A stretch of 55,914 nt of DNA from Mastigamoeba balamuthi (taxonomy: Eukaryota > Evosea > Mastigamoebida > Mastigamoebidae), in NCBI GenBank assembly GCA_902651635.1, contig CACRSC010000008.1, positions 219,755 to 275,668 of the forward strand, given 5' to 3'. Positions 1-9,899 of the stretch are shown one piece after another. Both the position numbers and the translations under genes were made by a program. Every line of letters starts with the position of its first letter. The first letter of the stretch is position 1. Under the pieces are notes generated by a model that saw only the letters and a program-made list of their open reading frames with translations, did no database searches and had not been told where the DNA came from.

Positions 1-263
1 GGGTGGGACGTGACAGTCTGCAGCACCCATGGCAGCAGGGCAGAGACCAGAAGCACGATCGTGTCATCCAGCTGAATGAAGTTCTTGAGCATGTCCTTTG
101 TTCCCTTGCGACCCAGGAAAGCCAGAGTCGGGGTAATGAGGCAGTCCCACATCTCCCTGATAGCAAAGACCATTGTCTTCATCTGGTGCCAGCGAGCCAG
201 TGATGGGATGATTGTACTGTGCAGTGGGCTCTCTTTCTGGTCACGCATTTGCCATAGCTTGAA

Positions 264-981
264 GACACCTGCTGGTGGGTCTGCTCCATCTGTGCTGCGT
301 ACTGGGACCAGGTCTGCAATCACGCCCTCACTCCCGAGGAGCTGATGTCTCTGTGCTCGAGCCAGTCATAGCACCGCTCTGATTTCACCCATGAGAGGAC
401 GTTTATTGTCCAAGAGTGCAATGCGTGCAGGTCCGATGCCACCAACAGGTGGTGCATCATCATCGATGGCATGACTGCTCCTAACCTTCCCTGCCTCCAC
501 TGCAACTACAACAATTGGGGTAACTGCCCCAGGCCCAGGCTCCTCATAATGGGCGTGCTTGACAACCCTGTCAACCAGAACAAGAACAACATCATGTTGG
601 GTATTCTCAGTTGCTGGTGCACTGCAGTTTTGTTGATGAGGTCTTCCTGTTCTTCCAGCAGCCTAGCCATACTCACAATGACCTCAACCAGTGCTTCAGC
701 AGCCCCTCCAACTACTTGAAGGCAAACAACGTGATGTCCCTCCCTGAGGTCCCCGAGGTCTGCACTTCCTCATGGGCCAACAGAGAGTTCTTGAGAAGCT
801 TCAGGGCCTCAAGTATTGCTACATGCTTGCCAACTACTTCGAGACCTGTCTCATCAACTACTCGTCTCTCACCGACCCCTTTGGCTTTCAGGTGTATGAG
901 GTCACGGGTGATGTCCATTTTCCCATTTACACCTATCACCATCGCAACTGGAAGATACCGTGGTTGGAGCTCGTTTGTTGA
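264..981 (+). pseudogene. Broken transposon-type ORF, DUF7869-like
   Basis: Plus-strand codon use and motifs point to a degraded mobile-element protein. In one frame a cysteine-rich stretch (264-368) is followed by an in-frame TAG (369-371), then R-T-F near 396, a hydrophobic run ending I-D-G-M at 462-473, and a D-N...NQNKN segment at about 561-590. A frameshift near 605 leads to a VFLFF...HTHNDLNQCFS block (about 618-690), and a second shift near 770 leads to the reading ending at the TGA before 982. The order IDGM, DN-x-NKN, H-T-H-x-D-x-x-x-F-S is what I recall of DUF7869 proteins in eukaryotic transposon-like ORFs. With one stop and two frameshifts it is not functional. Family assignment rests on motif memory only. 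Confidence 0.5.
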
Positions 982-1092
982 GAAGGACATAAACTTCTTC
1001 CTCACCATAGGCCAGCCTCAGTTCTCTGTCCTGGCTGTAGAGTGGTGGCAAATCTCCTTGATCACCCCGATATTTGCATCATGACCTTTGTC

Positions 1093-1283
1093 GACCCCAC
1101 AGTGCCTTTCAGTTTTACTTTTGTTTGTTTTATCGCATGCGATTAAATGTACTTTGTGGCTATTCCCCTGATTTCTTATTCTTCTTTACTCTTTTATTGC
1201 ATGTGATAAAACATGAATTAGTTTTTGTCTCTCATTTTATGTATCTCTTTCTCTTTCTATAACTCATGTTTATCATTTACAGA
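1093..1283 (+). other. T-rich intron-like segment
   Basis: Strongly T-rich on the plus strand, ending in a pyrimidine tract and TTTACAG, as expected of a spliceosomal 3' splice site. It holds TATCGCATGCGATTAAAT at 1131-1148 and a diverged form at 1195-1212; a near copy lies in the second T-rich segment at 2013-2030. The composition differs sharply from the short GC-rich introns elsewhere in the window. Confidence 0.35.
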
Positions 1284-1681
1284 CTGTGCAGGATGACCTC
1301 ATTTTTGATACCAGCTTCCTGTGTTCCGTGCCTGCCTCCATCGCTTCTACGAATCCTGTCTTCCGTCTGTCTTGTCCCGTTGGTGTTTGCTCCTGCAAGT
1401 CATCTTTCCAGCTTGTCTCGTCTAACCCCAGAGATGTTCTACTTCTCCATGGTTATCAGCTGACAGTGTTCTACACCGGCATTGAGCAGCATTCTGCCTT
1501 CTGTGTGGTTCAGCGCATTCACTGTGATCACTCGAACCAGCAGCAGATTGATCCCCAGGACATGATGGCTGCTTACGCCAACACCATATGGGATGTTCGG
1601 AATCTCAGCAAGTTCAAAGTCATCAGCCGCTCCTTCATCATCATGAGCTTTCTGGCAGGGGGTCATTCCCCCCTAACATGA
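1284..1681 (+). pseudogene. Coding-like exon of the same decayed element
   Basis: The frame is open from the presumed acceptor at 1283 to TGA at 1679-1681, with sense-strand codon bias (TTC, TAC, ACC, GAG, CAG, ATC) clearest from 1437 on. I do not recognise the product. It lies between two T-rich stretches and downstream of the broken DUF7869-like ORF, so it is probably part of the same element. The minus-strand ORF over the same bases has poorer codon use and looks like a shadow. Confidence 0.3.
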
Positions 1682-1689
1682 CAGGGCCG

Positions 1690-2098
1690 TCTCAATGCTC
1701 TAGTGTGCTGCAAGCTTCTATTCTACTCAATGTCAATTCTTTCTACTGCTGTTGAGTTCATTCACCCATCACAGTTTGAAATATGGCTCACACTTCATAC
1801 ACAGGCAATACAATAAATTTTTAAAAACTTTTTACCTCTATTGGCCTCTGTGTATTGTACAGAGTTTCTTTCACTTAGACTTTTTTGTTTTCATTTTTTT
1901 AATTTTGGACTGTATGCTTTTTTCATTACTTCATTTTTTCTGTATTTCTCTTTTGCTTTACATTCCTTCATTTCCCTTCTTTTTCTGCTATTCTACAATA
2001 TAAACCTTTTTGTATCGCATGTGATTAAATCACATTTTCTTCTTTACTTTTTTCATTTATTATTTCACTTTTAGTCTTTTTTTCAATTTTATTTTCAG
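1690..2098 (+). other. Second T-rich intron-like segment
   Basis: About 400 nt of very T-rich plus strand ending TTTTCAG at 2092-2098. It contains TATCGCATGTGATTAAAT (2013-2030), which matches the motif at 1131-1148 with one substitution, and a TTCTTCTTTACT-type stretch also seen near 1180. I see no open frame with credible codon use. Confidence 0.35.
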
Positions 2099-2364
2099 AG
2101 TACCTGAGTGTCACAGGCCTGTGTTTTCATGTTTCAAATGCGACTTTTTGTCTTTTTTTCCATTTGATGGGATGTCCATGGGAAATTCTTTAGACAAAGG
2201 GAAATTCATTATAGTCGCCGTTAGTAGTTGACCAGGACGCAGTACGATGGTTCCACCAACTGCGGGAACTAGCATGAGCTTAATGGAGGCAATATTGTAC
2301 TTCAACACAATTATCCACCAGCTCTAATCTCACCTTCCACAGTCGGTAAAAACAGGGCACCTAC

Positions 2365-2394
2365 CCGATACAAAAAAACCCAATTTTGTATCGG
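2365..2394. repeat. Perfect 11-bp hairpin
   Basis: CCGATACAAAA at 2365-2375 is the exact reverse complement of TTTTGTATCGG at 2384-2394, with an 8-nt loop. It marks the passage from the T-rich block to GC-rich sequence. Nothing else between 2100 and 2740 looks coding; long frames there are repeat-driven. Confidence 0.6.
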
Positions 2395-2741
2395 AGTGTA
2401 GGCGTAAGCCATAGGCCGGCTGTGGTACCCTACCGGCAGATGAGCACTTTTTTGCCGCCCACTCGGACCATTGGTGTATGGCATTCCTTCCTTTCCTGTG
2501 CCCACGCACATTTGCTTTGCCCTGTGCCTGCCCACGGCACAGTTGCTCTGCCCGGTGCTCGATCTGCCCAGCACAGCGGGAGGTCCTCGCCATCCGGCAC
2601 TCTTTGGCGCCTTCCGGAGTGTCTTCCGGCTCGGGCCATTTGACTGCCCGGTTGCCGCGCCTTTCGCGAAAGCCACCCCGGCCCCTTTGTGGCTCCGCTA
2701 CGACATCGCGCGCAGTCGTAGTATGGGGTTGCGCCCAAACG

Positions 2742-3280
2742 CCTCCTGTGCTGCTCCGAATTACACTGCTCCCGGAGAATTTCCACGTCCCGGTCCTTTG
2801 CTTCTCCGGAATCTCCATTATGGGCATCGCTACCGCTGCCGCCTCTTCAAAGAGGGGCAGGATCGCATCGACGCCTCAGTGTGCCGAGCCCTTGCTCTCC
2901 CCACCACCGCCGATGCGCCTCCTGTGCTGCTCCGAATTATACTACTCTGGAGAATTTCCATATCCCGGCCCTTTGCTTCTTCGGAATCGCCATTATGGGC
3001 ACCGCTACCACTACCGACCGCCTCTTCAAGCAAGTGCGGCAGGATCGCATCGACGCCTCAGTGTGCCGAGCCCTTGCTCTCCCCACCACCGCCGATGCCC
3101 CTCCTGTGCTGCTCCGAATTATACTACTCTGGAGAATTTCCATATCCCGGCCCTTTGCTTCTTCGGAATCGCCATCATGGGCACCGCTACCACTACCGAC
3201 CGCCTCTTCAAGCAAGTGCGGCAGGATCGCATCGACGCCTCAGTGTGCCGAGCCCTTGCTCTCCCCACCACCGCCGATGC
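2742..3280 (+). repeat. Three-copy tandem repeat, period about 182 bp
   Basis: The segment starting CCTCCTGTGCTGCTCCGAAT recurs at 2742, 2918 and 3100 (periods 176 and 182). Copies 2 and 3 are nearly identical and copy 1 is more diverged. Each copy contains an ATG (near 2819, 2995 and 3177) followed in copies 2 and 3 by the same 35-codon stretch. Since 182 is not a multiple of 3, each copy shifts frame against the next, which explains the long overlapping frames here. The third copy runs into a probable coding region, so the unit may be a duplicated 5' end (leader plus first exon). Confidence 0.75.
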
Positions 3281-4255
3281 CACTGCGGCCTTGCGCGCGG
3301 GCTCGCTCCTCGGGCAGGGCTCCGCTGGTCTCTCTCGCCACCCGCCCAAAAGCCCTCAGATCGCACTGAGCGCCCTCGCTCGCACGGGCACGCGCCCTCC
3401 CCCCTCACTGTTCCCGCCCGCCGGCACCCGAAGGTGCGAAGGAGCGAAGAAGCAGCCGCGCCTCGCAGACCGTCGGACCCCCGTGCCATAACCCCCGCGA
3501 TTCGCAGGCCCCCGAGGCAAAGCGCGGAGCAAGCAGGACCCCGCGCTGCAGCAGTCGGCCCTCAAGCTCCTGTCCGCCGCCTCTGCCCTGTGCGGTCTTC
3601 CTCTGCTGCCCGAGTCTCCCGAGCTCCGAGCTCTTAGCCTTGCCCGCGCAGGCGCTGCTCGCGGTACACCGTGGAGAGGATCGCGGCGACCTTCGGGACG
3701 TCGTCGATTGAGGTCACGGACATCTCGCGGAAGCTGCTGCTCAGCATCGCGCGTGCGCACCCAGCGGCCCCCGTTCGCCACTCGCCCGTCCTGGCGCTCA
3801 CGACCGAGCCCCCCCGCCGTGCCCGCGCAGAGGCGTCGGAGGACAATTGGAAGACGTGCGTCGCCGTGCTGACGCACAAGCTGCACATGTCACGGGACCC
3901 CTCTGCCTGCAACGAGACGATCGGGGTGCTGCAGGATGCCGCCGAGCAGCGCCGCGCGGACGTACCGTACCTGCTCGACTGCGTGCGCGCCAAGTTGCTC
4001 AGCGGGGCGTCTCCTTCTGTTGGCGCTGCTGTTGCTGCACAGGCGCCAGCAGCCACTCCCCTTGCGCAGCTGCCCGAGCAGCTGCCGTATGCGTGCGGGA
4101 GCGCGCCGGTGCTGCGCTGCCAGCTGAACGCGTCGATACTGAAGCTGCTGGCTGCACTGGCACAGGCGGGAGCAGCGGACAGGGAGTCTCTGGTCGCCGT
4201 CGTGGCGCCCTGTGTGTCGCTGAGCGCGCTGTATCCGGAGGAGCAGCGCCACTAA
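3177..4255 (+). CDS. Unidentified multi-exon gene (helical repeat-like)
   Basis: The best-supported part is the 3' exon, from about 3650 to TAA at 4253-4255. Its frame has strong GC3 bias and helical, Leu/Ala-rich content (SRKLLLSIARAH, ETIGVLQDAAEQ, SILKLLAALAQAG). A separate coding-like piece at about 3530-3600 reads KQDPALQQSALKLLSAASALC. A 5' piece may start at ATG 3177 inside the third tandem copy (MGTATTTDRLFKQV...). Candidate acceptors end at 3502 (TTCGCAG) and about 3649 (CGCGCAG), but I could not make all exon phases agree, so the internal structure is uncertain. The content suggests a HEAT/ARM-like alpha-helical protein; I do not recognise a family. Confidence 0.4.
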
Positions 4256-4373
4256 TTCCTGCAGATAGCGGAGACGAAGTAGCATCAGGGTTCATTGCCC
4301 ATTGCCGTAAGAAGGGGCTAAAGGATGGCTTCAACAAACCACTCAAAGCACGTTCTTAGGTCGTGCTGTGCTT

Positions 4374-5014
4374 CTACTCCTTCTGCTCCCTCTTCTCCCC
4401 CTGCTCCTTCTGCTCCTGCTCCTTCTGCTCCTTCTGCTCCTTGTTCTTGTCCTGCTTGTCCTGCTCGTCGTGGCTGCCCGAGGTGGCCAGAATGTGCTGG
4501 ACCTCCCTCTCCTCGGTTTGCTAGAACTTGTTTTGATTTGCAGTCAAATTCAATGAGTTAAAATGACGAACCATTGGCTCGGCAATGACAGGTCCAGCAT
4601 TCATGATGGCGTCGCAGGACGTGACCTCGCGTACGTACTTGAGGATCATCTTGTTCGGCTCCGGCTCTGAGCACTCCAACTTGAGCAAATCGCTGTACAT
4701 GACCGGGCCGTCCCCCCGTGGTTGATCTTCTCGACGATCAGCCGGCGCCTCTGCCTTCTGTGCTCGATCTCCGTGTCCAGCAGGATCAGGGCCGCTGCCG
4801 TGCGCTCATCGGGGGCCGGGCGCTTCCTTGCGGCCCTCTCCTGTCCGATGACGTTTTCCCGAACGTCTGTTAGTAACCAATCACGTGCTGCTGGCACAGT
4901 GGCCTTTGGAGCATCGCACCGCGTGCTCGTAGATACGCTTGACTGCCCGCCGGGCGTTGTTCCCCCAGTCGGGGCTCATCGGGCCGTGCTGATGCTACAG
5001 GAACGGGATCACCT
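4374..5014 (-). pseudogene. Left inverted copy of an unidentified gene
   Basis: Minus-strand coding-like pieces fill the left arm of a long inverted repeat and continue beyond it. In reading order: VIPFL (then TAG), SPDWGNNARRAVKRIYEHAV, a block with LLTDVRENVIGQERAARKR and LILLDTEIEHRRQRRRL, then after a one-base shift in a six-G run YSDLLKLECSEPEPNK and REVTSCDAIMNAG. A phase-compatible 54-nt intron joins ...AEPM to QTEEREVQHILATSG. The tail is an E/K/Q repeat ending at TAG (4374-4376). The in-frame TAG and the G-run shift argue for decay or homopolymer errors. Family unknown. Confidence 0.45.
4643..5014. repeat. Left arm of long inverted repeat
   Basis: About 372 bp that reappear inverted at 5075-5428, with a 60-bp spacer (5015-5074). 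Identity is high but interrupted by substitutions and small indels, including a larger one near 4915-4935 where the left arm has extra bases. Confidence 0.85.
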
Positions 5015-5074
5015 GCCTCGGTATGCTCCACAACTGCAAAGTGCGATGACGACCGTGCGGCCGTCGTGGCCGGG

Positions 5075-5428
5075 AGGTGATCCCATTCCTGGAGCACCAA
5101 CACGTCCGGATGAGCCCCGACTGGGGAACAACGCCCAGCCGGCAGTCAAGCGCATCTACCAGCAATGCTCCACTGTGCCAGCAGCGTGTGATTGGTTACT
5201 AACAGATGTTCGGGAAACGTCATCGGACAGGAGAGGGCCGCAAGGAAGCGCCCGGCCCCCGATGAGCGCACGGCAGCGGCCCTGATCCTGCTGGACACGG
5301 AGATCGAGCACAGAAGGCAGAGGCGCCGGCTGATCACCGAGAAGATCAACCACGGGGGAACGGCCCGGCCATGTACAGTGATTTGCTCATGTTGGAGAGC
5401 TCTGAGCCGGAGCCGAGCAAGACGATCC
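5075..5428. repeat. Right arm of long inverted repeat
   Basis: Inverted partner of 4643-5014, about 354 bp. On the plus strand it carries the same gene pieces: VIPFLEHQHVRMSPDWG, then VKRIYQQCSTVPAACDWLL, then VIGQERAARKRPAPDERTA. They are interrupted by different single-base lesions: a missing G in the GGGG run near 5126 and a missing A near 5218. Where the left arm has TAG this arm has GAG, so the two copies decayed independently. Confidence 0.85.
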
Positions 5429-5870
5429 ACCGGGAAGGTACTGCTTGCCCGCGCAGACGAGGCCGTTGAGGCGCTGCTGTGTGAGCTCGTGGCAGCGATG
5501 GAGGGCACGCCGTCGGGGAGGTCGTCACTGGAGTGCACGACGAGGGCATCGCTGGCAGTGGTGCCGCTCTCGCCGTAGAGCAGGCGCGCGCTGCTGGTGA
5601 TGCCCGAGTCTGCCGTGTCGCTCTCAGCGCCCAGGCACACAAGGATCCTCACCACGACAGTGACGCAAGGGCAGACTAGCTGTTGTGGCATTGATGAGGT
5701 ACACCATGTTGTCAATGTCGTGCTGCGTCGTGCCCTTAACAACGTACACTGTATGGCTTCACTGAGAGCTCGACACAACACCAGCAGCCGCAACACAACG
5801 CACACGAGCAGGCAACCGCTGGCGTTCGTTGTTGAAGACGCGCGAACGCCGACATGAATTGATGCGGTAC
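5429..5870 (-). CDS. Minus-strand coding fragments, unidentified
   Basis: Two stretches have sense-like codon use on the minus strand: one reading YVVKGTTQHDIDNMVYLINA (about 5690-5755) and one reading SDTADSGITSSARLLYGESG with a Ser/Thr-rich continuation (about 5450-5615). They are in different frames. A GT donor within GCTAGTCTGCCC and an acceptor at GCGCTGAG could join them, but I cannot fix the start or the end. The region abuts the inverted repeat, so it may be a gene truncated by that rearrangement. Confidence 0.3.
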
Positions 5871-5976
5871 CACGATGACTCGTGCCTGGGAACAGCTGCT
5901 TCGAGAGCGGAAGCAGAGGTCGACGCCAGAGACGCTGTGCGTGAAGTGCGAGAGCGCCGAGTCCTCGGGCGCGGCG

Positions 5977-6302
5977 TTACTCGAGGTACATCTCGAGCAG
6001 CTCGTCGTTGATCTCGCACTTTGCGCCCTCGAGGTCCTCCATCAGCGCCCGCAGGTCACTAACAAGATACGACACATACAATATCACGTCAGAAATCAAG
6101 GTGACAATTCTGGGAGAACACTGGGAGCCACGATGTCTGAAGATAATGTGTTGGCGGTTGGCGGGTTTTGATTGATGTTGGTCGTGCCAAAAGAGTAATC
6201 GTACGATGGCGTGCTCCGAGCTCTGCTACGACCCGTGCTGCACCCAGGAAGCAGAGTTCTGGGATGCGAATGAGCTCTTTCTGGTTTTAACTGTGCAGTC
6301 AA
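5977..6302 (-). CDS. Small protein with acidic helical C-terminus
   Basis: Two minus-strand exons join in phase. The upstream one (to 6106) carries a Ser/Asn/Pro-rich segment (STPSYDYSFGTTNINQNPPT). A 47-nt intron (6059-6105, GTCACC...GTTAG) follows, and the downstream exon (6058-5977) encodes an acidic helix DLRALMEDLEGAKCEINDEL ending at TAA. The codon across the junction gives Phe. No ATG is visible at the open 5' end of the first exon, so the gene probably has another exon upstream. Product unknown. Confidence 0.4.
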
Positions 6303-6792
6303 TCCTGCAACTGGCCTGCCGGTTTTCTGCCTGCCGGGATGCTATGCTGGGCGAACAGAAATTCTTACCCGAGAAATGAGAGAAATTTTAAAGGTCGCAA
6401 TTACTCATCGGTGGTGAGGTGCGCGCGAGCAGCGCGCTAGAACCAAGCTTGCACGTGAGAAACACGGAGGCAAGTGGGCTGCAGGTCCTCCACCGGAAGA
6501 GAGGGTGCACGAGGTGGTTGAAACAACCCCCGCCAAGGTTCACAATATAACGGTCCTGCGGGGAGTAACCGACAGCGATGCCCTGCAGTGGATTTCCCTG
6601 AGCAGAAGCGTCCTCAGCACGTCTCGCAGGCCTGCGCGGTGCTGTCTTGCCGTCAGAGCTGGTTTCTCATTGCTGCTTCAATCGTGGCAGTTGCCTTTGC
6701 CCTCCAGAAATAACGGTTTTTTGCACTCGTTCTCACGATTATCTCATGAAAGCAGTTGCGGGCACTTGATTCTATAACCGCCGTGGACCGCA
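6303..6792. other. Intergenic region without a supported gene
   Basis: Mixed composition, no open frame with the GC3 bias seen in real exons here. The frame at 6505-6777 starts at GTG and has poor codon use. The right end leads into the TATA box of the protease gene. Confidence 0.5.
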
Positions 6793-6798
6793 TATAAA
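6793..6798 (+). promoter_or_regulatory. TATA box of the papain-type protease
   Basis: CATATAAAC, with TATAAA 46 nt before the ATG at 6844, in otherwise GC-rich DNA. Several genes for secreted proteins in this window have a TATA-like element at 45-65 nt. Confidence 0.6.
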
Positions 6799-6843
6799 CT
6801 ACCGGCTGCGTTTCTTCTCACCACAACATAACTTGCAACACTC

Positions 6844-9797
6844 ATGCACAGCAGAGCTCTTCTCGGGCTTTGTGCCCTGGCCCTCATGGCCGCGGCTCTC
6901 TCGACGACTTGCGCTCCCGACGACGCTGCTTGCCGCTTTGTACGTTCCACTCCAACTCAACTCCGAGGGCGCTCCCCGGGCTCATTGCAGTGCATCTCTG
7001 GCGCAGGCGGAGTTCAAGTCCGAGTACAAGCGGACCTACTCCTCTCCTGCAGAAGGTCCGTGCCATCCGACGATTGCACGTAACGGTGCTCGCCTCACCT
7101 TGCGTGCGTCCGCTGTGCAGAGGCGAGGAGGTTCGAGATCTTCCAGGCGAAGCTGAGGGACATCGACCGCCTCAACCGCGAGGTCCCCACGGCGACCTTT
7201 GCAGTCAACGGCTTCTCCGACATCTCCGAGGCCGAGTTCACCGCGCGCTACGCCAACCTGGACCCCTCGAAGCTGAGCAACGACGAAGACCCTCTGCCCG
7301 AGCCCGACGGCGCCGCCATGAGGAGGAGACGCGAGGGCCGCGCAGTGCCGTCGAGCTGGAAGTCGCCCGACGTGACGCCCGTGCAGAGCCAGGGCGGCTG
7401 CGGGTCGTGCTGGGCCTTCGCGACGATGGGGTGCGTCGAGGCCGCGTGGCACAAGGTGACGGGGCAGACCAGGCGGTTCAGTCCGCAGAGCCTCGTCGAC
7501 TGCGACACGGGCAGCTTCGGGTGCAAGGGCGGCTGGCCCGACGTCTCGCTCAAGCTGATCAAGGACTGGACGACGCAGGGCGGCGGCGCGGTCCTCGAGG
7601 AGGACTACCCGTACCAGACCGCCCAGGGCACCTGCCGCTACGACTCTGTCCGCTCCAAGGCCGTCGGCAAGGTGAAGCAGACGTTCGGGTTCAAGTTCGA
7701 CGAGTCCACGATGGACCAGGTGCTCTACGACTACGGGCCCATCGTCATCTACCTCGACGCCAGCAGCATCGGGAGCTACAGCAGCGGTGTGGTCGAGTCG
7801 AGTACGCGCGCGCCCTCCCTTCACGCGTGCCTGTCGGCGTTCGTTTGCTCACACGCGTCTTCATGTGTCCAGCGGCTGAGTGCCTCGACGGTGTCAACCA
7901 CGCGGTGCTGCTGGTGGGCTGGGGCCAGGACCAAGGCGGCGGCTACTGGATCGTCAAGAACTCGTGGGACACGTGGTGGGGCGAGCAGGGCTTCTTCCGC
8001 ATCCGCCGCGGCAAGAACACCTGCCTGATCACCAACTACAACCCCGGAGGCGCAGTGGCCGACAGCTCCTCGCCCACGCCGCCCACACCGGGCCTGAGCG
8101 GCAACATCGCCTTCAAGACCAACTGGGGCACGTTCCTGAGCGCGCAGGCCGACAAGACTCTGCAGGCCAACCGGTGGGGCGTCGGCGTCTGGGAGGTCTT
8201 CGTGGCCGAGCCCAACCAGTACGTCTCGGGTGCCGTCTCGCTCAAGAGCTATCAGCACGGCACGTACCTCTCGGCCGACCCCAACAGCGGAGACGTGCGC
8301 TTCCGCGACTGGGCGCAGACGTGGGAGGCCTTCGTGCCCGTCGACGTCGGCAACGGCAAGATCGCGCTGCGCTGCTACGGCGGCAAGTACCTCTCGGTCA
8401 ACGAGGCCCCGGGCTACTCGGTCATCGGCAACAGGGAGTGGGCCCAGGACTGGGAGTTCTTTATCGTCTACGGCGTCACCATCGGGCCCGCGACGTCGGC
8501 CACGATGTGCACCCCCGAGGGCACCTGCGCGACGAGGAACCGCACCTGCGGGACCATCGACAACGGCTGCGGCGGGATCATCGGCTGCGGCGCCTGCCCG
8601 TCGGGCTCGCTCTGCACGGCCGACGGCAGCTGCGTGCCGAGGAAGCAGTCCGACTGGATCGTCGAGCCCGGCAACGACTCGGCCCCGATGGCCGCGGACG
8701 GCTCGTTCGGCACCACCGGCGCCGCGGTGGCCAACTTCAGGCTGCGCTCGTCGGCCGCGCTCGTCGGCGACCACTTCACGACCGCCAACGTCTCGGTGCT
8801 GATGGCCTCGGGCTTCGTGGGCGTCGGCGTCCGCATGGGCCAGAGGTCGGGGAGGCTCGACGGCGCGTGGTTCAAGTTCAGCCCGTCGGGCGCCGGCAAG
8901 GCGCTGGCGCAGCTGTGCCTCAGGCACGCGGGCAAGGACACGTGCGACGACGGCGAGGTCATCGACTTCGCGCTCTCCGCGTGGCACAACGTCTCGGTCA
9001 GCTACTGGCTCTCCGGCGACCTGTACTTCGGCATCAAGGCCGTCGTCGACGGCTCCGTGGCGATGGCCGAGCGGAGGTTCGAGAGGAAGCACTTCGCGAC
9101 GCGCGGCAGCGTGTTCGTGGTCTCGAGCGGGGCCGGCAACCTGTTCAAGGACGCTGCCATCTCGACCAAGGCCCACGTGCACGTCCAGCTGGGCTCCAAG
9201 CCCCTGGCCAAGCACGAGATGGCCACGCAGGTATCCAAGCTCCTCGGCATCGACCTCGGACAGGTCCGCGACCTGGTCCCCAGCTCCCCGAGCGCGGCAG
9301 ACCCCACCAAGTTCACCGAGTTCGACTTTGTCCTCGTCGACACGACCAACTCCTCGGCCTCGGTCCCCGGGGTCGCCTACGGCTTCGGGATCGGCTCGTC
9401 TGGCGACCAGATGGCGAGCTCGCTAGCAGACCGCCTGGTCCAGATGGTGTCGGTCGAGAAGTCTCTGGCCAGCGCGGGCATCGACGCCACTGTGGGCCTC
9501 GCGCCTGCAGCCGTCAACGGCGCGGCAGCCCTCGTGGCGCCCGCAGCCGAGGCGGCGGCCCTAGGTGCCGGTGCGATTGCGGGGATCGCTGTGGGAGGAG
9601 CTGTTGCAGCAGTGGCGGTGGTAGCAGCCGCGGGTGTCGGCATCCACGTCGCAAGGAAGAGGAGCAGCAGCAGCAGCAGCGGGCCGTCCAACCCCGTCGC
9701 GGAGCCCGCGCAGAAGTCGGCGAAGGGTGTCAACGTGATGGAGCCTGGCGCGGCACACCAGAGCATCACAGGACGCGCCCCTCCTGTGGCAGTGTAG
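6844..9797 (+). CDS. Membrane-anchored papain-family protease with fascin-like domain
   Basis: Four exons (6844-6939, 7007-7055, 7121-7801, 7873-9797) join in phase to give 916 residues; introns are 67, 65 and 71 nt. Order: signal peptide (about 1-22), short I29-type propeptide (about 33-100), C1A peptidase (about 123-335) with oxyanion Gln139, Cys145 in [10 protein letters not shown], His285 in [12 protein letters not shown] and Asn305 in VKNSW. Then a fascin-type beta-trefoil (about 351-475, repeated GTFLSAQ / GTYLSAD / GKYLSVN strands), a Cys-rich stretch (about 485-530), a laminin-G-like beta region (about 540-720), a hydrophobic Ala/Gly/Val membrane helix (about 843-866) and a basic-then-Ser cytoplasmic tail. 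It should act at the cell surface or in the endolysosome. The catalytic domain is complete; extra domains are assigned by appearance. Confidence 0.88.
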
Positions 9798-9899
9798 GCG
9801 CCGAGATGGCATGGACAGCAACGTTGTCCAATGTTGAAAAATAACGCGGAGACAAATGAAACAAAGAGCTGAAAAAAGTCAAGCCGCACGATTGCTACT

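Noticed and set aside
712-1008. Minus-strand 98-codon ORF with protein-like look
   Set aside because: Plus-strand codon bias, T-rich introns oriented on the plus strand and the DUF7869-like motif order all favour the plus strand; the minus frame starts with GTG and is a shadow.
2471-3637. Long plus-strand ORFs of 337 and 388 codons
   Set aside because: They run through a tandem repeat whose period is not a multiple of three and have no motif or codon bias; they are open because the repeat is GC-rich.
7036-9215. Long minus-strand ORFs opposite the protease
   Set aside because: Antisense shadows of a GC3-rich gene with complete sense-strand motifs.
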